Below, piece after piece: positions 1 through 8,007 of a stretch of 9,581 nt of DNA. The translations under genes and the position numbers were made by a program. Under the pieces are notes generated by a model, which was given only the letters and a program-made list of their open reading frames with translations, searched no databases and was not told the origin of the DNA. Origin of the DNA: UMGS1840 sp964537245 (GTDB lineage Bacteria; Bacillota; Clostridia; UMGS1840); NCBI GenBank assembly GCA_964537245.1, contig CAZHZL010000085.1, positions 1 to 9,581 of the forward strand, given 5' to 3'. Each line of letters opens with the position of its first letter. The first letter of the stretch is position 1.

Positions 1-83
1 TGTGGCATAAAGCCAATAAGTAAAAAATATGTGTTTCAGTTGATATTTAGTTGTAGGGCAAATACATTATTTACCAATTTACT

Positions 84-112
84 ATTATAAAGAACATTCG
101 TTCTTTTGTCAA
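84..112 (-). promoter_or_regulatory. Perfect-consensus sigma-A promoter with a LexA (SOS) box in its spacer
   Basis: On the minus strand TTGACA (112-107) is followed by exactly 17 nt and then TATAAT (89-84), a full match to the vegetative consensus. The spacer contains GAAC-N4-GTTC at 92-103, the core of the Bacillus/Firmicute LexA (DinR) operator, within a longer palindrome AAGAAC-ATTC-GTTCTT (90-105). A repressor bound there would block RNA polymerase. The promoter reads leftward, away from the defence operon that ends at 169, so its gene lies beyond position 1. No convincing ribosome site or start codon is seen in the 80 nt downstream. The gene is expected to be DNA-damage inducible; its identity cannot be told from this window. 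Confidence 0.8.
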
Positions 113-120
113 GAGATGCA

Positions 121-164
121 CAAAAAAAACGGTTTCACTTTAAATTAAAAGCGAACCGTTTTTT
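121..164. terminator. Bidirectional Rho-independent terminator ending the defence operon
   Basis: AACGGTTTCACTTT (129-142) pairs with AAAAGCGAACCGTT (147-160), with one bulge. The hairpin is flanked by a run of A on the left (122-129, a T run on the minus strand) and by TTTTTT on the right. It begins just after the DUF2130 stop codon at 169, so on the minus strand it ends the long operon. It also separates that operon from the outward SOS-type promoter at 84-112. Confidence 0.8.
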
Positions 165-168
165 GATT

Positions 169-1506
169 TTATTCATCAACTTTTAAGTTATTGAACATTT
201 CTCTTATTGTCGGACTATTTTTAGTTAATTTTTTTATACTTAAATCTTGAGCTTTATCATTAGCTAACCTTATATTTCTTTCAGATGAAGTCAATGCATC
301 TTTAACTTTTTGTAATTGCGCAATTGATTTGTCGATTTCCGAAATTGCATCATTAAATTTACGGCTTGCTAATTCGTAATTTCTAGCAAAGCCTTCTTTG
401 AAAACATTCATATTGTTTTCAAAATTAATTATATCAAGTTGTTGATTTTTTACAATTTGCAACTCCTGCTGGTATTTTAATGAATTAAGAGCAGCATTTC
501 TAAGCAATGATATAATTGGAATGAAAAACTGTGGCCTAATAACATACATTTTCGGATATTTATAAGAAACGTCCACAATACCATTATTAAACAACTCATT
601 ATCCATCTCAAGCATTGAGACTAAAACAGCATATTCACAACCTTTTTCATTTCTGTCTTTATCCAACTCTTTATAAAAATGTTCATTTTTATGCTTGGTA
701 GCAGTAGTTTCATTTTCGTTTTTCATCTCAAACATAATCGATATAAACTCAGTACCATCTTCAGAACATTCCCTGAAAATAAAATCCCCTTTACTTCCTG
801 TTTTTGAATCATTATCTTTTTCAAAATATGCATTAGGAAACGCTGTCATCCTGATGCTGTTGAACTGAGTATAACAGTGTTGTTCAAGACTTTCTCCTAC
901 CATTTTGGTTGATTGGCGAGCTTTAAAATCTTTGTAATATGCTATTTGCTCATCTTTATCCTTTAATTGCTCCTCATATTTCTCCTTTAGAGCTGTTTCT
1001 TTTAATTTGCTTTCAGATTCTGTACTTGTCAATTTGCCCTTAAGCTCTGTAATTTCATTTATTTTTTCGGAAAGCTCTTTTTCTTTTTTCTGCTCAGCCT
1101 CAGATATAGCTAGTTTCTTTTCTGTTTCACTTGCCATAATCCTAGCTTTTAATTGTGCAATTTCTTTATCCTTTTCGGAAAGCTCCTGTTCCTTTCTTTT
1201 CTCTGCATCGGAAATTGCAAGTTTCTTTTCAGTATCACTTGCATCAATTTTTGCTTTCAGTTCAGTAATTTCTCTGTCTTTATCGGCAATTTCACTTTCT
1301 TTTTCAGCTATAGCAACTGCTTGCTCTTTAGCTTTTTCCATTCGAGCAATCTGTAAATCGCTTTTATGTATCGACTCAAGTTCTTTTGAACGCCGTTCGA
1401 GTTCCTTCCTAAACTCATCATCGCGTACCTGCTGAAGAATTGCTGCATATCCAGATTCATCAACTTGAAAAACTTCGCCACAATTAGGGCATTTAATTTC
1501 TTGCAT
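169..1506 (-). CDS. DUF2130 (COG4487-type) coiled-coil protein with PD-(D/E)XK-like core
   Basis: The 445-residue protein matches the layout I know for DUF2130 proteins, a family of unknown function. It has a single CPNC knuckle at residues 6-9, a long charged coiled coil (about 30-195), then a globular domain (about 200-345) and a second helical segment (350-430). The globular domain shows GDFIF with Asp241, then a strand ending in EMK (Glu260, Lys262), preceded by a helix carrying GESLEQ (204-209). This order of acidic helix, Asp and ExK is that of PD-(D/E)XK nucleases, so DNA cleavage is a reasonable but untested guess. The coiled coil contains three tandem 36-residue repeats. There is no signal peptide or membrane segment, so it is probably cytoplasmic. 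The ATG at 1506 has an AGGAG site 10 nt ahead. It is the last gene of the operon, 29 nt after the PHP-ATPase, and is followed by a terminator. Family assignment is firm; function is not. Confidence 0.88.
   Translation of the reverse strand: MQEIKCPNCGEVFQVDESGYAAILQQVRDDEFRKELERRSKELESIHKSDLQIARMEKAKEQAVAIAEKESEIADKDREITELKAKIDASDTEKKLAISDAEKRKEQELSEKDKEIAQLKARIMASETEKKLAISEAEQKKEKELSEKINEITELKGKLTSTESESKLKETALKEKYEEQLKDKDEQIAYYKDFKARQSTKMVGESLEQHCYTQFNSIRMTAFPNAYFEKDNDSKTGSKGDFIFRECSEDGTEFISIMFEMKNENETTATKHKNEHFYKELDKDRNEKGCEYAVLVSMLEMDNELFNNGIVDVSYKYPKMYVIRPQFFIPIISLLRNAALNSLKYQQELQIVKNQQLDIINFENNMNVFKEGFARNYELASRKFNDAISEIDKSIAQLQKVKDALTSSERNIRLANDKAQDLSIKKLTKNSPTIREMFNNLKVDE
958..1281 (-). 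repeat. Three tandem 108-bp repeats inside the DUF2130 coiled coil
   Basis: Residues 76-111, 112-147 and 148-183 of the DUF2130 protein form three consecutive 36-residue units. Units 1 and 2 are nearly identical (shared TEKKLAIS core, ELSE ending), while unit 3 is diverged. At DNA level the segment ttcggaaagctc recurs at 1066 and 1174, exactly 108 bp apart. The unit length keeps the reading frame, so unequal recombination can change coiled-coil length without breaking the gene. Confidence 0.85.
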
Positions 1507-1535
1507 AACTCAGTAACTCCTAACTCGTAATACTA

Positions 1536-4118
1536 CTATATTCTATATTTGTTTTTACGTTTTTCAAATGCGACCTCTCCGCCCTCAAGTATATCGCAAA
1601 TATGCTGTTGAATACCTTTTGAATTTAATATACCAATTTCTATGCTTCCGTCCGCTGCAAAAATAGGAATGTCATTTTCAATTGATCCCGAACGGTATTC
1701 AAATCGCTTTTCTCTGTTTTCTGATTTACTACCAGTTTGATTTGCAATTATTATTTCTTCTGCATCAGCACCGAGAACAACATTGGCATTATGTGTCACA
1801 ACAATAATCTGTCTATCTTTTTTCTTTTGACGGATAAACGGAATTAATTCATTGAATACGGATCTGTTATCAAGATCATCTTCTGGCTGGTCAATCAAAA
1901 TAGGGCATTTGCTTTCTGCTAAATCTATTAATAATTTTAACAAAACTAATGCTTTTTTACCTGGAGACATTACATCAATGTTGTCGTTATCCATAACAAC
2001 TTTATATTTAATGTTATACCAATCATCATTAATATCTCTCAAAACAGATTCAATGTTATGACCCGTCTTGGTTTCAAGTACGCCTGACAACAATTTTTCA
2101 ATAATCTCTTTAAGCTTTTCTGCATTGAATTCTTTTTCATCAAAAGAATCAATTTTTATTGTTTCCTTGAATTTTACACTTCTAATAACAAAATCAGTTT
2201 CAATTATCTTTAAAAACTCTTCTCTTTTAAAAGGAACTTCAACCTTGAATTCTATTTCATGTCCTTTAAAAGCCTCTTCACTATTTATAACACTTGCATA
2301 CTCATTACGCAGTTCCTTTATTTGAAGTGGTATTGCATATATTTCGGCTATAATTGCTTGCTCTTCAGATTTTTTAGCTTTCAACTTTTCATCTAAGGTA
2401 TTGAAAGTTGTAAGTTTCTCCTTTTCTGCTAATATTTTAGCTGCAAACTCAGCGATAGCTTTATTACCTTGGATTTTTGGTTGCAATTCTTGAACTGTTT
2501 TATCGTATTCATCTTTTTCATTTTGCAATTTCTTTTGCCTGTCAAGTAGCTCATTCACAAGAATATCTCTTCTGTTAATCCATTGTTGGTTGGCCACATC
2601 TATTATTTGCGTTTTTATTTCATTGATTTTTTCTAATGTGTCACCTGAAAAATCATCTTGATTAATAAATGCAGGCATTACAATAGCTGTAATGGATGTA
2701 AGCGACCCCATCTCATTACCAAGCTGAGATATCTGTTTGGATCTATTGGAGCTTTCTGACAACGCAGTTTCATATCTTGTGATATCCTCATCAGAAATTT
2801 CTAGATTTTTGGACAATGCATCTTTCTGTTCCTGAAGTTTTTTAATTTCTTTTTCTATACCACTCCTATCCCCAAGTTCCTTCTTTTCATCATCCAACTC
2901 AACTATTTCTTTATGATTATCTAATAAATTTAGAATTTTAACATTTAGCTCCGAGTGTTTTTCTTTTATTGCAAACAACATTTTCTCAAAAGCTGCCCTA
3001 GCGTTTTCGTTATTTAAAACCACACTTTGAATCATATTATCTATTTCTGTTGTGACCTCTTGTTTGTCACTTAAACAATTCAAATACGATTGCGGAATAT
3101 AGATAATATGTCTATCAACATCATTTTCTCCATCAGACCAATAAACTGCAGTATTGGTCAATTCTTTGGTGGAAGTGTGTACGATTGATTCTTTTTCCTG
3201 AACTTGTTTTTCATCAATAGCCTTAGCCATGTTATGAAGAAGAATTGATTTTCCTGTGGATTTTCCGCCGATAATACATGTCAACTTATCATTAAAATAA
3301 ATAGGTTCATTTGAAAATTCTTCGTCGTTTAATACTACTTTATCAATTACATAATAGTCAGGTTTGCATTCAGGCTTTGTATCAGAGATACAAACACGTT
3401 CATCCGGTTCATAAATTATTTGTTTTAAACCATTAAATGTAACATCGGCCTTTATCCATAGTTTATTTGCAGGGTTATAATTTCGTGCATCATGATTATC
3501 GGAGCAGATAATCATAGGCTTCGCACCTATATTAGGAATAACTTTTTCATTATACCCGTCTATATCTCTAACTTGGCCCATTTCAAAGATAGATACGGTT
3601 GTAGCATATTCTGATTTTACTGCTTGATTATGTGGCAACGAATTAGAAATTTTCTCATCAACCCCATTGGATTTTCTTCCAGCATGAATTGAAATCAAAG
3701 CATTATGTTTTTGAGCGAATGGCAAAATTTGAGAATTATAATCCCAATATATCTTCTCATCGTTGTCATAGTCTTTTGCATCTCTCTTGAATACATTAAA
3801 ATCCTCTACAAGCTCATCAAGATTTGATTGATCCGAAAAAATCAATATAACATGAATATTTGTATCGCCTTTATCAGTTCTTAGTTCAACACCTGGAAAA
3901 AATACAATATCTGGTGCTAATTCTTTAAGATGTTCTATTCTTTTTTTATCAATTACGAAATGGTCTGTTATTGCTACAGCAGCAATACTATTATCCCGTA
4001 ATTTCTGAGCTAATATTTCATCACTATCTGCACCTTTATACTCATAATCATACGAACTTGCTGTATGCAGATGCAAATCCCATCTTCGCCACTCTGAGCC
4101 TCTCTCAAATAAAGCCAT
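1536..4118 (-). CDS. TrlF-type PHP-domain and SMC/ABC-like ATPase fusion protein
   Basis: The 860-residue protein has an N-terminal PHP phosphoesterase domain. Its metal ligands all appear present: HLH (His16, His18), TDH (Asp52, His53), GVE (Glu78), His89, SIHAG (His145) and SDNH (Asp207, His209). An ABC/SMC-type ATPase follows, with Walker A GGKSTGKS (about 284-291), a long coiled coil (about 380-620), an SPGKKA signature (about 718), Walker B ILIDQPEDDLD (about 740-750) and an H-loop His in VVTHNAN (about 776). I recall this layout as that of proteins named TrlF-family AAA-like ATPases. The expected activity is ATP-controlled hydrolysis of a phosphoester, perhaps in nucleic acid, but the substrate is unknown. 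It lies 31 nt after the endonuclease gene and 29 nt before the DUF2130 gene. A start at TTG 4136 is possible, but the ribosome site GAGG (4124-4127) lies inside that extension and 5 nt before ATG 4118, so the ATG is preferred. Confidence 0.88.
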   Translation of the reverse strand: MALFERGSEWRRWDLHLHTASSYDYEYKGADSDEILAQKLRDNSIAAVAITDHFVIDKKRIEHLKELAPDIVFFPGVELRTDKGDTNIHVILIFSDQSNLDELVEDFNVFKRDAKDYDNDEKIYWDYNSQILPFAQKHNALISIHAGRKSNGVDEKISNSLPHNQAVKSEYATTVSIFEMGQVRDIDGYNEKVIPNIGAKPMIICSDNHDARNYNPANKLWIKADVTFNGLKQIIYEPDERVCISDTKPECKPDYYVIDKVVLNDEEFSNEPIYFNDKLTCIIGGKSTGKSILLHNMAKAIDEKQVQEKESIVHTSTKELTNTAVYWSDGENDVDRHIIYIPQSYLNCLSDKQEVTTEIDNMIQSVVLNNENARAAFEKMLFAIKEKHSELNVKILNLLDNHKEIVELDDEKKELGDRSGIEKEIKKLQEQKDALSKNLEISDEDITRYETALSESSNRSKQISQLGNEMGSLTSITAIVMPAFINQDDFSGDTLEKINEIKTQIIDVANQQWINRRDILVNELLDRQKKLQNEKDEYDKTVQELQPKIQGNKAIAEFAAKILAEKEKLTTFNTLDEKLKAKKSEEQAIIAEIYAIPLQIKELRNEYASVINSEEAFKGHEIEFKVEVPFKREEFLKIIETDFVIRSVKFKETIKIDSFDEKEFNAEKLKEIIEKLLSGVLETKTGHNIESVLRDINDDWYNIKYKVVMDNDNIDVMSPGKKALVLLKLLIDLAESKCPILIDQPEDDLDNRSVFNELIPFIRQKKKDRQIIVVTHNANVVLGADAEEIIIANQTGSKSENREKRFEYRSGSIENDIPIFAADGSIEIGILNSKGIQQHICDILEGGEVAFEKRKNKYRI

Positions 4119-4149
4119 ATTATCCTCTTTTCTCAATCCGTTTTAACAT

Positions 4150-5610
4150 TCAACCATTGGCTGCAAATTTAGCCATAGTCATATTGGAAATATACTTGCT
4201 AACATCTTCGCCTCTATGGTTAACAATAATATCATCAAAGTCAGCATAATCAACATCTCTAACATCATGGAATATATGATTATACAGGTATTCCGCAAAG
4301 GTGCTTGCTAAAATGATGACAACATCTGTATTTTTAATATCACGTTTAGCTGCAGGTACATATCTTGGCGTAATTACTATCGTATAATCACCGCCAATTT
4401 CCTCTCTATGTTCACGCAATCTACCAACATTTATACCGCTAAGTTTGTTAGCTGTAGATTTAGACTCAACTGCAAACTTCTTTTTCTTAGTTAAATACAA
4501 ACACTCAATATCTGTATGACCGGCTCCGCCTATTCTTCGTGCTTCCACATTATAGAACATATTGAAACCTTCTTCAAGAACCTCTTCAAACAGATATGCT
4601 GTACCATTATCAGGATTGTTAGAATATTCTTCAATAAGCTTAGGAAGTTCTAACAACGATGATAATTCATCGCTTTCACCTATTTCATTCATAAGTTCAA
4701 TAGGATAAAAGCTGTATATTTCTTTAACAATATCAAGTTGCATTCTTTCGGCATCATCAAGTTTCAAAGGCTTTTGTTTATAGGAATATTTGCTCAAAAG
4801 AAGTTTTATGAAATCAACTACTTTATCATCCAAGGAAATATAACCGTTACGAGCGGTTCTTCCTGTAGGATTGCTATGGCTTCCTGTTTTTGTAGGATGG
4901 AATAATTTACAAATCATGTCACCTTTTACAGCATTTATAATGCCAATAGTAGATAATAATTTGCAAGTATAATACTCCCACTCATAAACAGCATTTACAT
5001 AAGTATGCTCATCTGATTTATACATCAAAGCAATTTCTTCGTCAGACTTTTTTCTTAATGCTAAAATTTGATTTACTAAATCTTCGTATTTAGAATCATC
5101 CATTGAATTAACAAAAGCAACAATTAAAGCATATTCATGATTATAAAGTCGATACTCAAGCCTTTCATCAAGAAGGAGTTTAAATATCAATCTGAAGGGA
5201 TATAACTGAAACTCTTTATCTGTACCGCTTGCGGGATGTTGAAATTGAATAGCAAACAACATTGTTGTGAAAATTTTAGTAAGTTTATCCTCATCACCTA
5301 TATGCTTAAGAAACAGGTTGCCCAACGGGCTAAACATAAACTTTTTACCATCAGTATTATCCTCATAGCCGAACATGAAATACTCTAAAGTATTAATTCT
5401 ATGATTTATAGAATCTAAGGGTTTAGCTTTAGGATTTCTTGTTTTATAAAGGTTCAACGCGGCAAGCCTCTCTTGCATTCTTTCACGTTCGATGTTGGAT
5501 ATATCTGTCTTGCAACTGTTTTTTACATCAAGAGCAACTGCCTTGATGAGCTCATAATTTGATGTATGCTTATACAATATCCATTTATTTCTTTCAACCA
5601 TTATAGGCAT
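4150..5610 (-). CDS. Type II restriction endonuclease, AlwI-like, PD-(D/E)XK
   Basis: This 486-residue protein is the probable cleavage subunit of the restriction-modification system. The C-terminal third carries a PD-(D/E)XK site: Asp367 in GHTDIE, then a lysine-rich turn and VESKS with Glu382 and Lys384. Later strands read TIVITPRY and VVIILAS, as expected for the nuclease fold. The N-terminal part has a winged-helix-like stretch ending in KFMFSPLGNLFL (about 90-101) and a helical middle segment. This arrangement resembles the AlwI family, whose members are type IIS enzymes, but I place it there only by pattern. The start lies 2 nt after the upstream methyltransferase stop, with GGAG and AGGTG in the 20 nt ahead; a later Met4 has no such site. 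The target sequence cannot be read from the protein. Restriction nuclease is well supported by motif and context, the exact family less so. Confidence 0.83.
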   Translation of the reverse strand: MPIMVERNKWILYKHTSNYELIKAVALDVKNSCKTDISNIERERMQERLAALNLYKTRNPKAKPLDSINHRINTLEYFMFGYEDNTDGKKFMFSPLGNLFLKHIGDEDKLTKIFTTMLFAIQFQHPASGTDKEFQLYPFRLIFKLLLDERLEYRLYNHEYALIVAFVNSMDDSKYEDLVNQILALRKKSDEEIALMYKSDEHTYVNAVYEWEYYTCKLLSTIGIINAVKGDMICKLFHPTKTGSHSNPTGRTARNGYISLDDKVVDFIKLLLSKYSYKQKPLKLDDAERMQLDIVKEIYSFYPIELMNEIGESDELSSLLELPKLIEEYSNNPDNGTAYLFEEVLEEGFNMFYNVEARRIGGAGHTDIECLYLTKKKKFAVESKSTANKLSGINVGRLREHREEIGGDYTIVITPRYVPAAKRDIKNTDVVIILASTFAEYLYNHIFHDVRDVDYADFDDIIVNHRGEDVSKYISNMTMAKFAANG

Positions 5611-5612
5611 TT

Positions 5613-6683
5613 TTACACCTGCTCTCCAATTTTTTCAATAACCTTCATCATAAGTTTTGGGGGTATTGATTCGCCAATAACCGTTCTGATAAATGTGTCT
5701 GTTGACCCTTTTGGGAAATCAACTGTTTCCGGTATTGATGAGACAATAAAAGTCTCTAACAGTGTTAAAACACGTGCATCCGAATATGTGCCATCAGGCA
5801 ACAATCTTCCAGGATGAACATTGTTGTGCGAACTCATACTGCCGCTAAAGGTTGTTCTTGTGGGACAAGGTTGGTCCCACTGCATACGTTTAAAAGTGTT
5901 GTGAAAGCCTTTAATTCGTGTACCATCCTCTTTTTTAGGATAATAAACGTCGTTGGCAATGGCACTTTTTCCCGTGGGGGTATGCTTTAACGCCAAAACA
6001 CTTCTTTCGTTATGGTCTTTAGCAAAGTGCCAAGGTATATCGGATGTTTCTCCTGATTCCAAAGAAGGCAAGTGTCCAATAGCATCCTGTAAAGGAATTT
6101 CAGGTTCTGAAACTGGCCATGCCCAATTCAAACCATGCTTATAAAGTTTGATTATTGCTCTTGGACGAGATTGGCAAATTCCGTAATCTTTAGCATTTAA
6201 TACGCGAGCTTCAATTACATACTTGTTTGAATATCTCTTATTTAAAATCTCTTCAAGCTTAAAGTACTCTTCTTCATAAGGAAAATACATATCCAAAAAA
6301 GTTGGCACATTTTCAATAAGAATGTAATCAAAATCACAATTATCAATTACATCTAAAGCAGAAAGAATTAAAAAATTTCGCTTGTCTTTTTCATAATGAA
6401 TCTGTTTTTTATTTTTTCCTAAAGTACTTAATCCCTGACAAGGCGGTGTTGCAATAAGCATTTTTGCACCGTGCTTTTTTGCCGCTGCAATCATATATTC
6501 TTTAGTTTCATCTAATGTTATATCACCACAGTACATATCTGTGTCAGGATAAAAATACTTATAACAATCTGCACGTTTGGGCAACAGCTCATTCGCTGCA
6601 ACCACATCAATATCTGTATTATTCAGTAGCAATTCGCCTATGCCGGCACTTGAAAATAATGAAATAGCTTTAATTTTACTCAT
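5613..6683 (-). CDS. DNA (cytosine-5-)-methyltransferase, second of a tandem pair
   Basis: The enzyme transfers a methyl group from S-adenosylmethionine to C5 of cytosine in DNA, here presumably protecting the host from the endonuclease encoded 2 nt downstream. All main C5-MTase motifs are visible in the 356 residues: motif I LFSSAGIGE (9-17), motif IV PPCQG with catalytic Cys82, motif VI ENV (124-126), motif VIII QSRPR (171-175), motif IX R304...E310, and motif X GESIPP (337-342), a variant of the usual GNxVPP. The target-recognition region lies between about 190 and 300 and shares long blocks with the neighbouring paralogue, such as HTPTGKSA and VHPGRLLPDGTYSDARVLT. The ATG overlaps the previous stop as ATGA, with AGAGG 9 nt ahead, so translation is probably coupled. 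Its length is normal for a single-domain C5-MTase. Confidence 0.95.
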   Translation of the reverse strand: MSKIKAISLFSSAGIGELLLNNTDIDVVAANELLPKRADCYKYFYPDTDMYCGDITLDETKEYMIAAAKKHGAKMLIATPPCQGLSTLGKNKKQIHYEKDKRNFLILSALDVIDNCDFDYILIENVPTFLDMYFPYEEEYFKLEEILNKRYSNKYVIEARVLNAKDYGICQSRPRAIIKLYKHGLNWAWPVSEPEIPLQDAIGHLPSLESGETSDIPWHFAKDHNERSVLALKHTPTGKSAIANDVYYPKKEDGTRIKGFHNTFKRMQWDQPCPTRTTFSGSMSSHNNVHPGRLLPDGTYSDARVLTLLETFIVSSIPETVDFPKGSTDTFIRTVIGESIPPKLMMKVIEKIGEQV

Positions 6684-7747
6684 ATTTCAATACCTCTTAC
6701 TATTTCTTTAAGCATTAATGGTGGAATAGATTCTCCTATACATTGTCTGATTAGCAATTCAGGCGTATCATCAGGAATATTCCAATCCGCCGGAAGTGAA
6801 TTTAACAACATAAGTTCTAACGGTGTTAAAACACGGGCATCTGAATATGTACCATCAGGCAACAACCTTCCCGGATGAACATTTCTTTGTGATGCAATAC
6901 AATCGTTTCTGATTGTAATAGTTGGTGCAGGGGAATCCCATCTAATTCTACGATACGATGACTCATATCCTTTTACTCGAGTTCCGTCTTTTTTTTGCGG
7001 ATAATATACAGGATTAGAAAAAGCAGATTTTCCTGTAGGGGTATGCTTCATCCATAAAATATTATCCTTTGAGTGGTTGCGTGCGAAATGCCATTTGATA
7101 TCAGATGTTTCACCCGCTTCTAATGTTGGTAAATGCCCAATCGCTTCGCGTACAGTTATTTTTTCTTTTTTAGAAGGCCAATGCCAAACAGTTCCATTTC
7201 GATTCATTTTAATAATAGCTCTTAATCGTGTTTGAGGAACACCATAGTCAGATGCATCGACAACCATACTATCAATTTCATATTCATTACCGAATTCATA
7301 TTGTAAAATTTCTAAAACAGTCCTATATGCTTCGGCATACTTTAACTTTAACTTTAAAAGTGCGGGAACATTTTCAACAAGAACATATGTGGGATTAGTT
7401 GTTTTTATTGCTTTAACTACATATGTAATTAAATAGTTTCGTTCATCTGCTTCCATCGTTTTTTGATTACGATTTTTTCCTGCAACACTCATTCCTTGAC
7501 AAGGAGGTGATGCTAAAAGAAAGTCAACTTCTTTTGGACAAGAAGAAATAATTTCAGAAAAAACGTTATCCTTTGTTATATCACCACATATAACTGTAGC
7601 TTCAGGATTAATAGCACGATACAAATTTGCCCGTTTTTCCAATAATTCGTTTGCGACTTTTATATCTATACCAACATCTTTAAAATATGTCTCACCAATA
7701 CCTGCACTAGCAAACAAAGATATGCCTGTTAATCTTCTTTTAATCAT
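6680..7747 (-). CDS. DNA (cytosine-5-)-methyltransferase, first of a tandem pair
   Basis: A 355-residue C5-cytosine DNA methyltransferase with intact motifs: I LFASAGIGE (11-19), IV PPCQG with catalytic Cys83, VI ENV (125-127), VIII QTRLR (172-176), IX R305...E311 and X GESIPP (338-343). It is a clear paralogue of the next gene, roughly half identical by eye along its whole length. The clearest local difference is just before the VHPGRLLPDG block, where it has NDCIASQR and its partner has SGSMSSHN, a plausible target-specificity segment. Paired C5-MTases next to one endonuclease fit an asymmetric recognition sequence, with one enzyme for each strand. The start ATG overlaps the regulator stop (ATGA) and has only a weak ribosome site, so it probably depends on translation of the regulator gene. 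Confidence 0.95.
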   Translation of the reverse strand: MIKRRLTGISLFASAGIGETYFKDVGIDIKVANELLEKRANLYRAINPEATVICGDITKDNVFSEIISSCPKEVDFLLASPPCQGMSVAGKNRNQKTMEADERNYLITYVVKAIKTTNPTYVLVENVPALLKLKLKYAEAYRTVLEILQYEFGNEYEIDSMVVDASDYGVPQTRLRAIIKMNRNGTVWHWPSKKEKITVREAIGHLPTLEAGETSDIKWHFARNHSKDNILWMKHTPTGKSAFSNPVYYPQKKDGTRVKGYESSYRRIRWDSPAPTITIRNDCIASQRNVHPGRLLPDGTYSDARVLTPLELMLLNSLPADWNIPDDTPELLIRQCIGESIPPLMLKEIVRGIEI

Positions 7748-7941
7748 AATATCACATCCATTACATCGCCGATATTACAGTTTAATGCAATACAAATTTT
7801 CAACATTACATCCATTGATACAGGCTCATTGTTGTTTAATTTTGACATAGTGGTTGAACCGATGCCGGTGGCATCTTTAAGATCTTTCTTTTTCATGCCT
7901 AAATCTATTAGTTTTTTCCAAAGTTTATTATAAGAAATCAC
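7744..7941 (-). CDS. XRE/Cro-type helix-turn-helix regulator, C-protein-like
   Basis: This 65-residue protein is essentially a single Cro/C1-type helix-turn-helix. The segment LKDATGIGSTTMSKLNN (about 21-37) is the DNA-binding helix pair, followed by the typical MDVMLKICIALNCNIGDVMDV dimer-side helices (about 44-63). Its role is probably to control expression of the R-M operon it heads, like the controller proteins of other type II systems. It starts at GTG 7941, with GAGGTG (7948-7953) 6 nt ahead. The TGA stop overlaps the first methyltransferase start by 4 nt. A cluster of CCGATAT sites in its 5' leader is the likely binding target. Whether it represses, activates or both cannot be told from sequence; the site position just after the -10 box favours repression. 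Confidence 0.9.
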   Translation of the reverse strand: MISYNKLWKKLIDLGMKKKDLKDATGIGSTTMSKLNNNEPVSMDVMLKICIALNCNIGDVMDVIL

Positions 7942-7965
7942 TTGTTACACCTCAAAAATCAAAAT

Positions 7966-8002
7966 CACCGATATTTCATTCTAAAATGCCGATATATCGG
8001 TG
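7966..8002. promoter_or_regulatory. Operator cluster of CCGATAT half-sites for the R-M regulator
   Basis: CACCGATAT (7966-7974) is repeated in inverted orientation as ATATCGGTG (7994-8002). Within this lies a perfect 12-bp palindrome CCGATATATCGG (7989-8000), giving three CCGATAT half-sites in 37 bp. The cluster begins 6 nt after the -10 box, over the expected transcription start, and runs into the leader of the regulator gene. This position is typical of autorepression by a small HTH dimer. Binding by the 7944-region product is inferred from adjacency. Confidence 0.72.
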
Positions 8003-8007
8003 TTTTC

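Noticed and set aside
1..80. Start of a leftward gene after the SOS-type promoter
   Set aside because: Candidate ATGs lack a ribosome site, and one opens a frame that stops after six codons; the real start is probably outside the window.
958..1281. CRISPR-like periodicity
   Set aside because: The 108-bp period is a 36-codon in-frame protein repeat with no unique spacers.
1007..1435. Plus-strand open frames opposite the DUF2130 coiled coil (also 1153-1356)
   Set aside because: They are Ser/Phe-rich antisense translations of the Glu/Lys-rich coiled-coil repeats, with no ribosome site or family resemblance.
1852..2325. Two plus-strand open frames opposite the PHP-ATPase
   Set aside because: Low-complexity antisense frames over a gene with clear motifs; no start signals.
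4119..4136. TTG start giving a six-residue longer PHP-ATPase
   Set aside because: The ribosome site GAGG falls inside the extension and is correctly spaced for ATG 4118.
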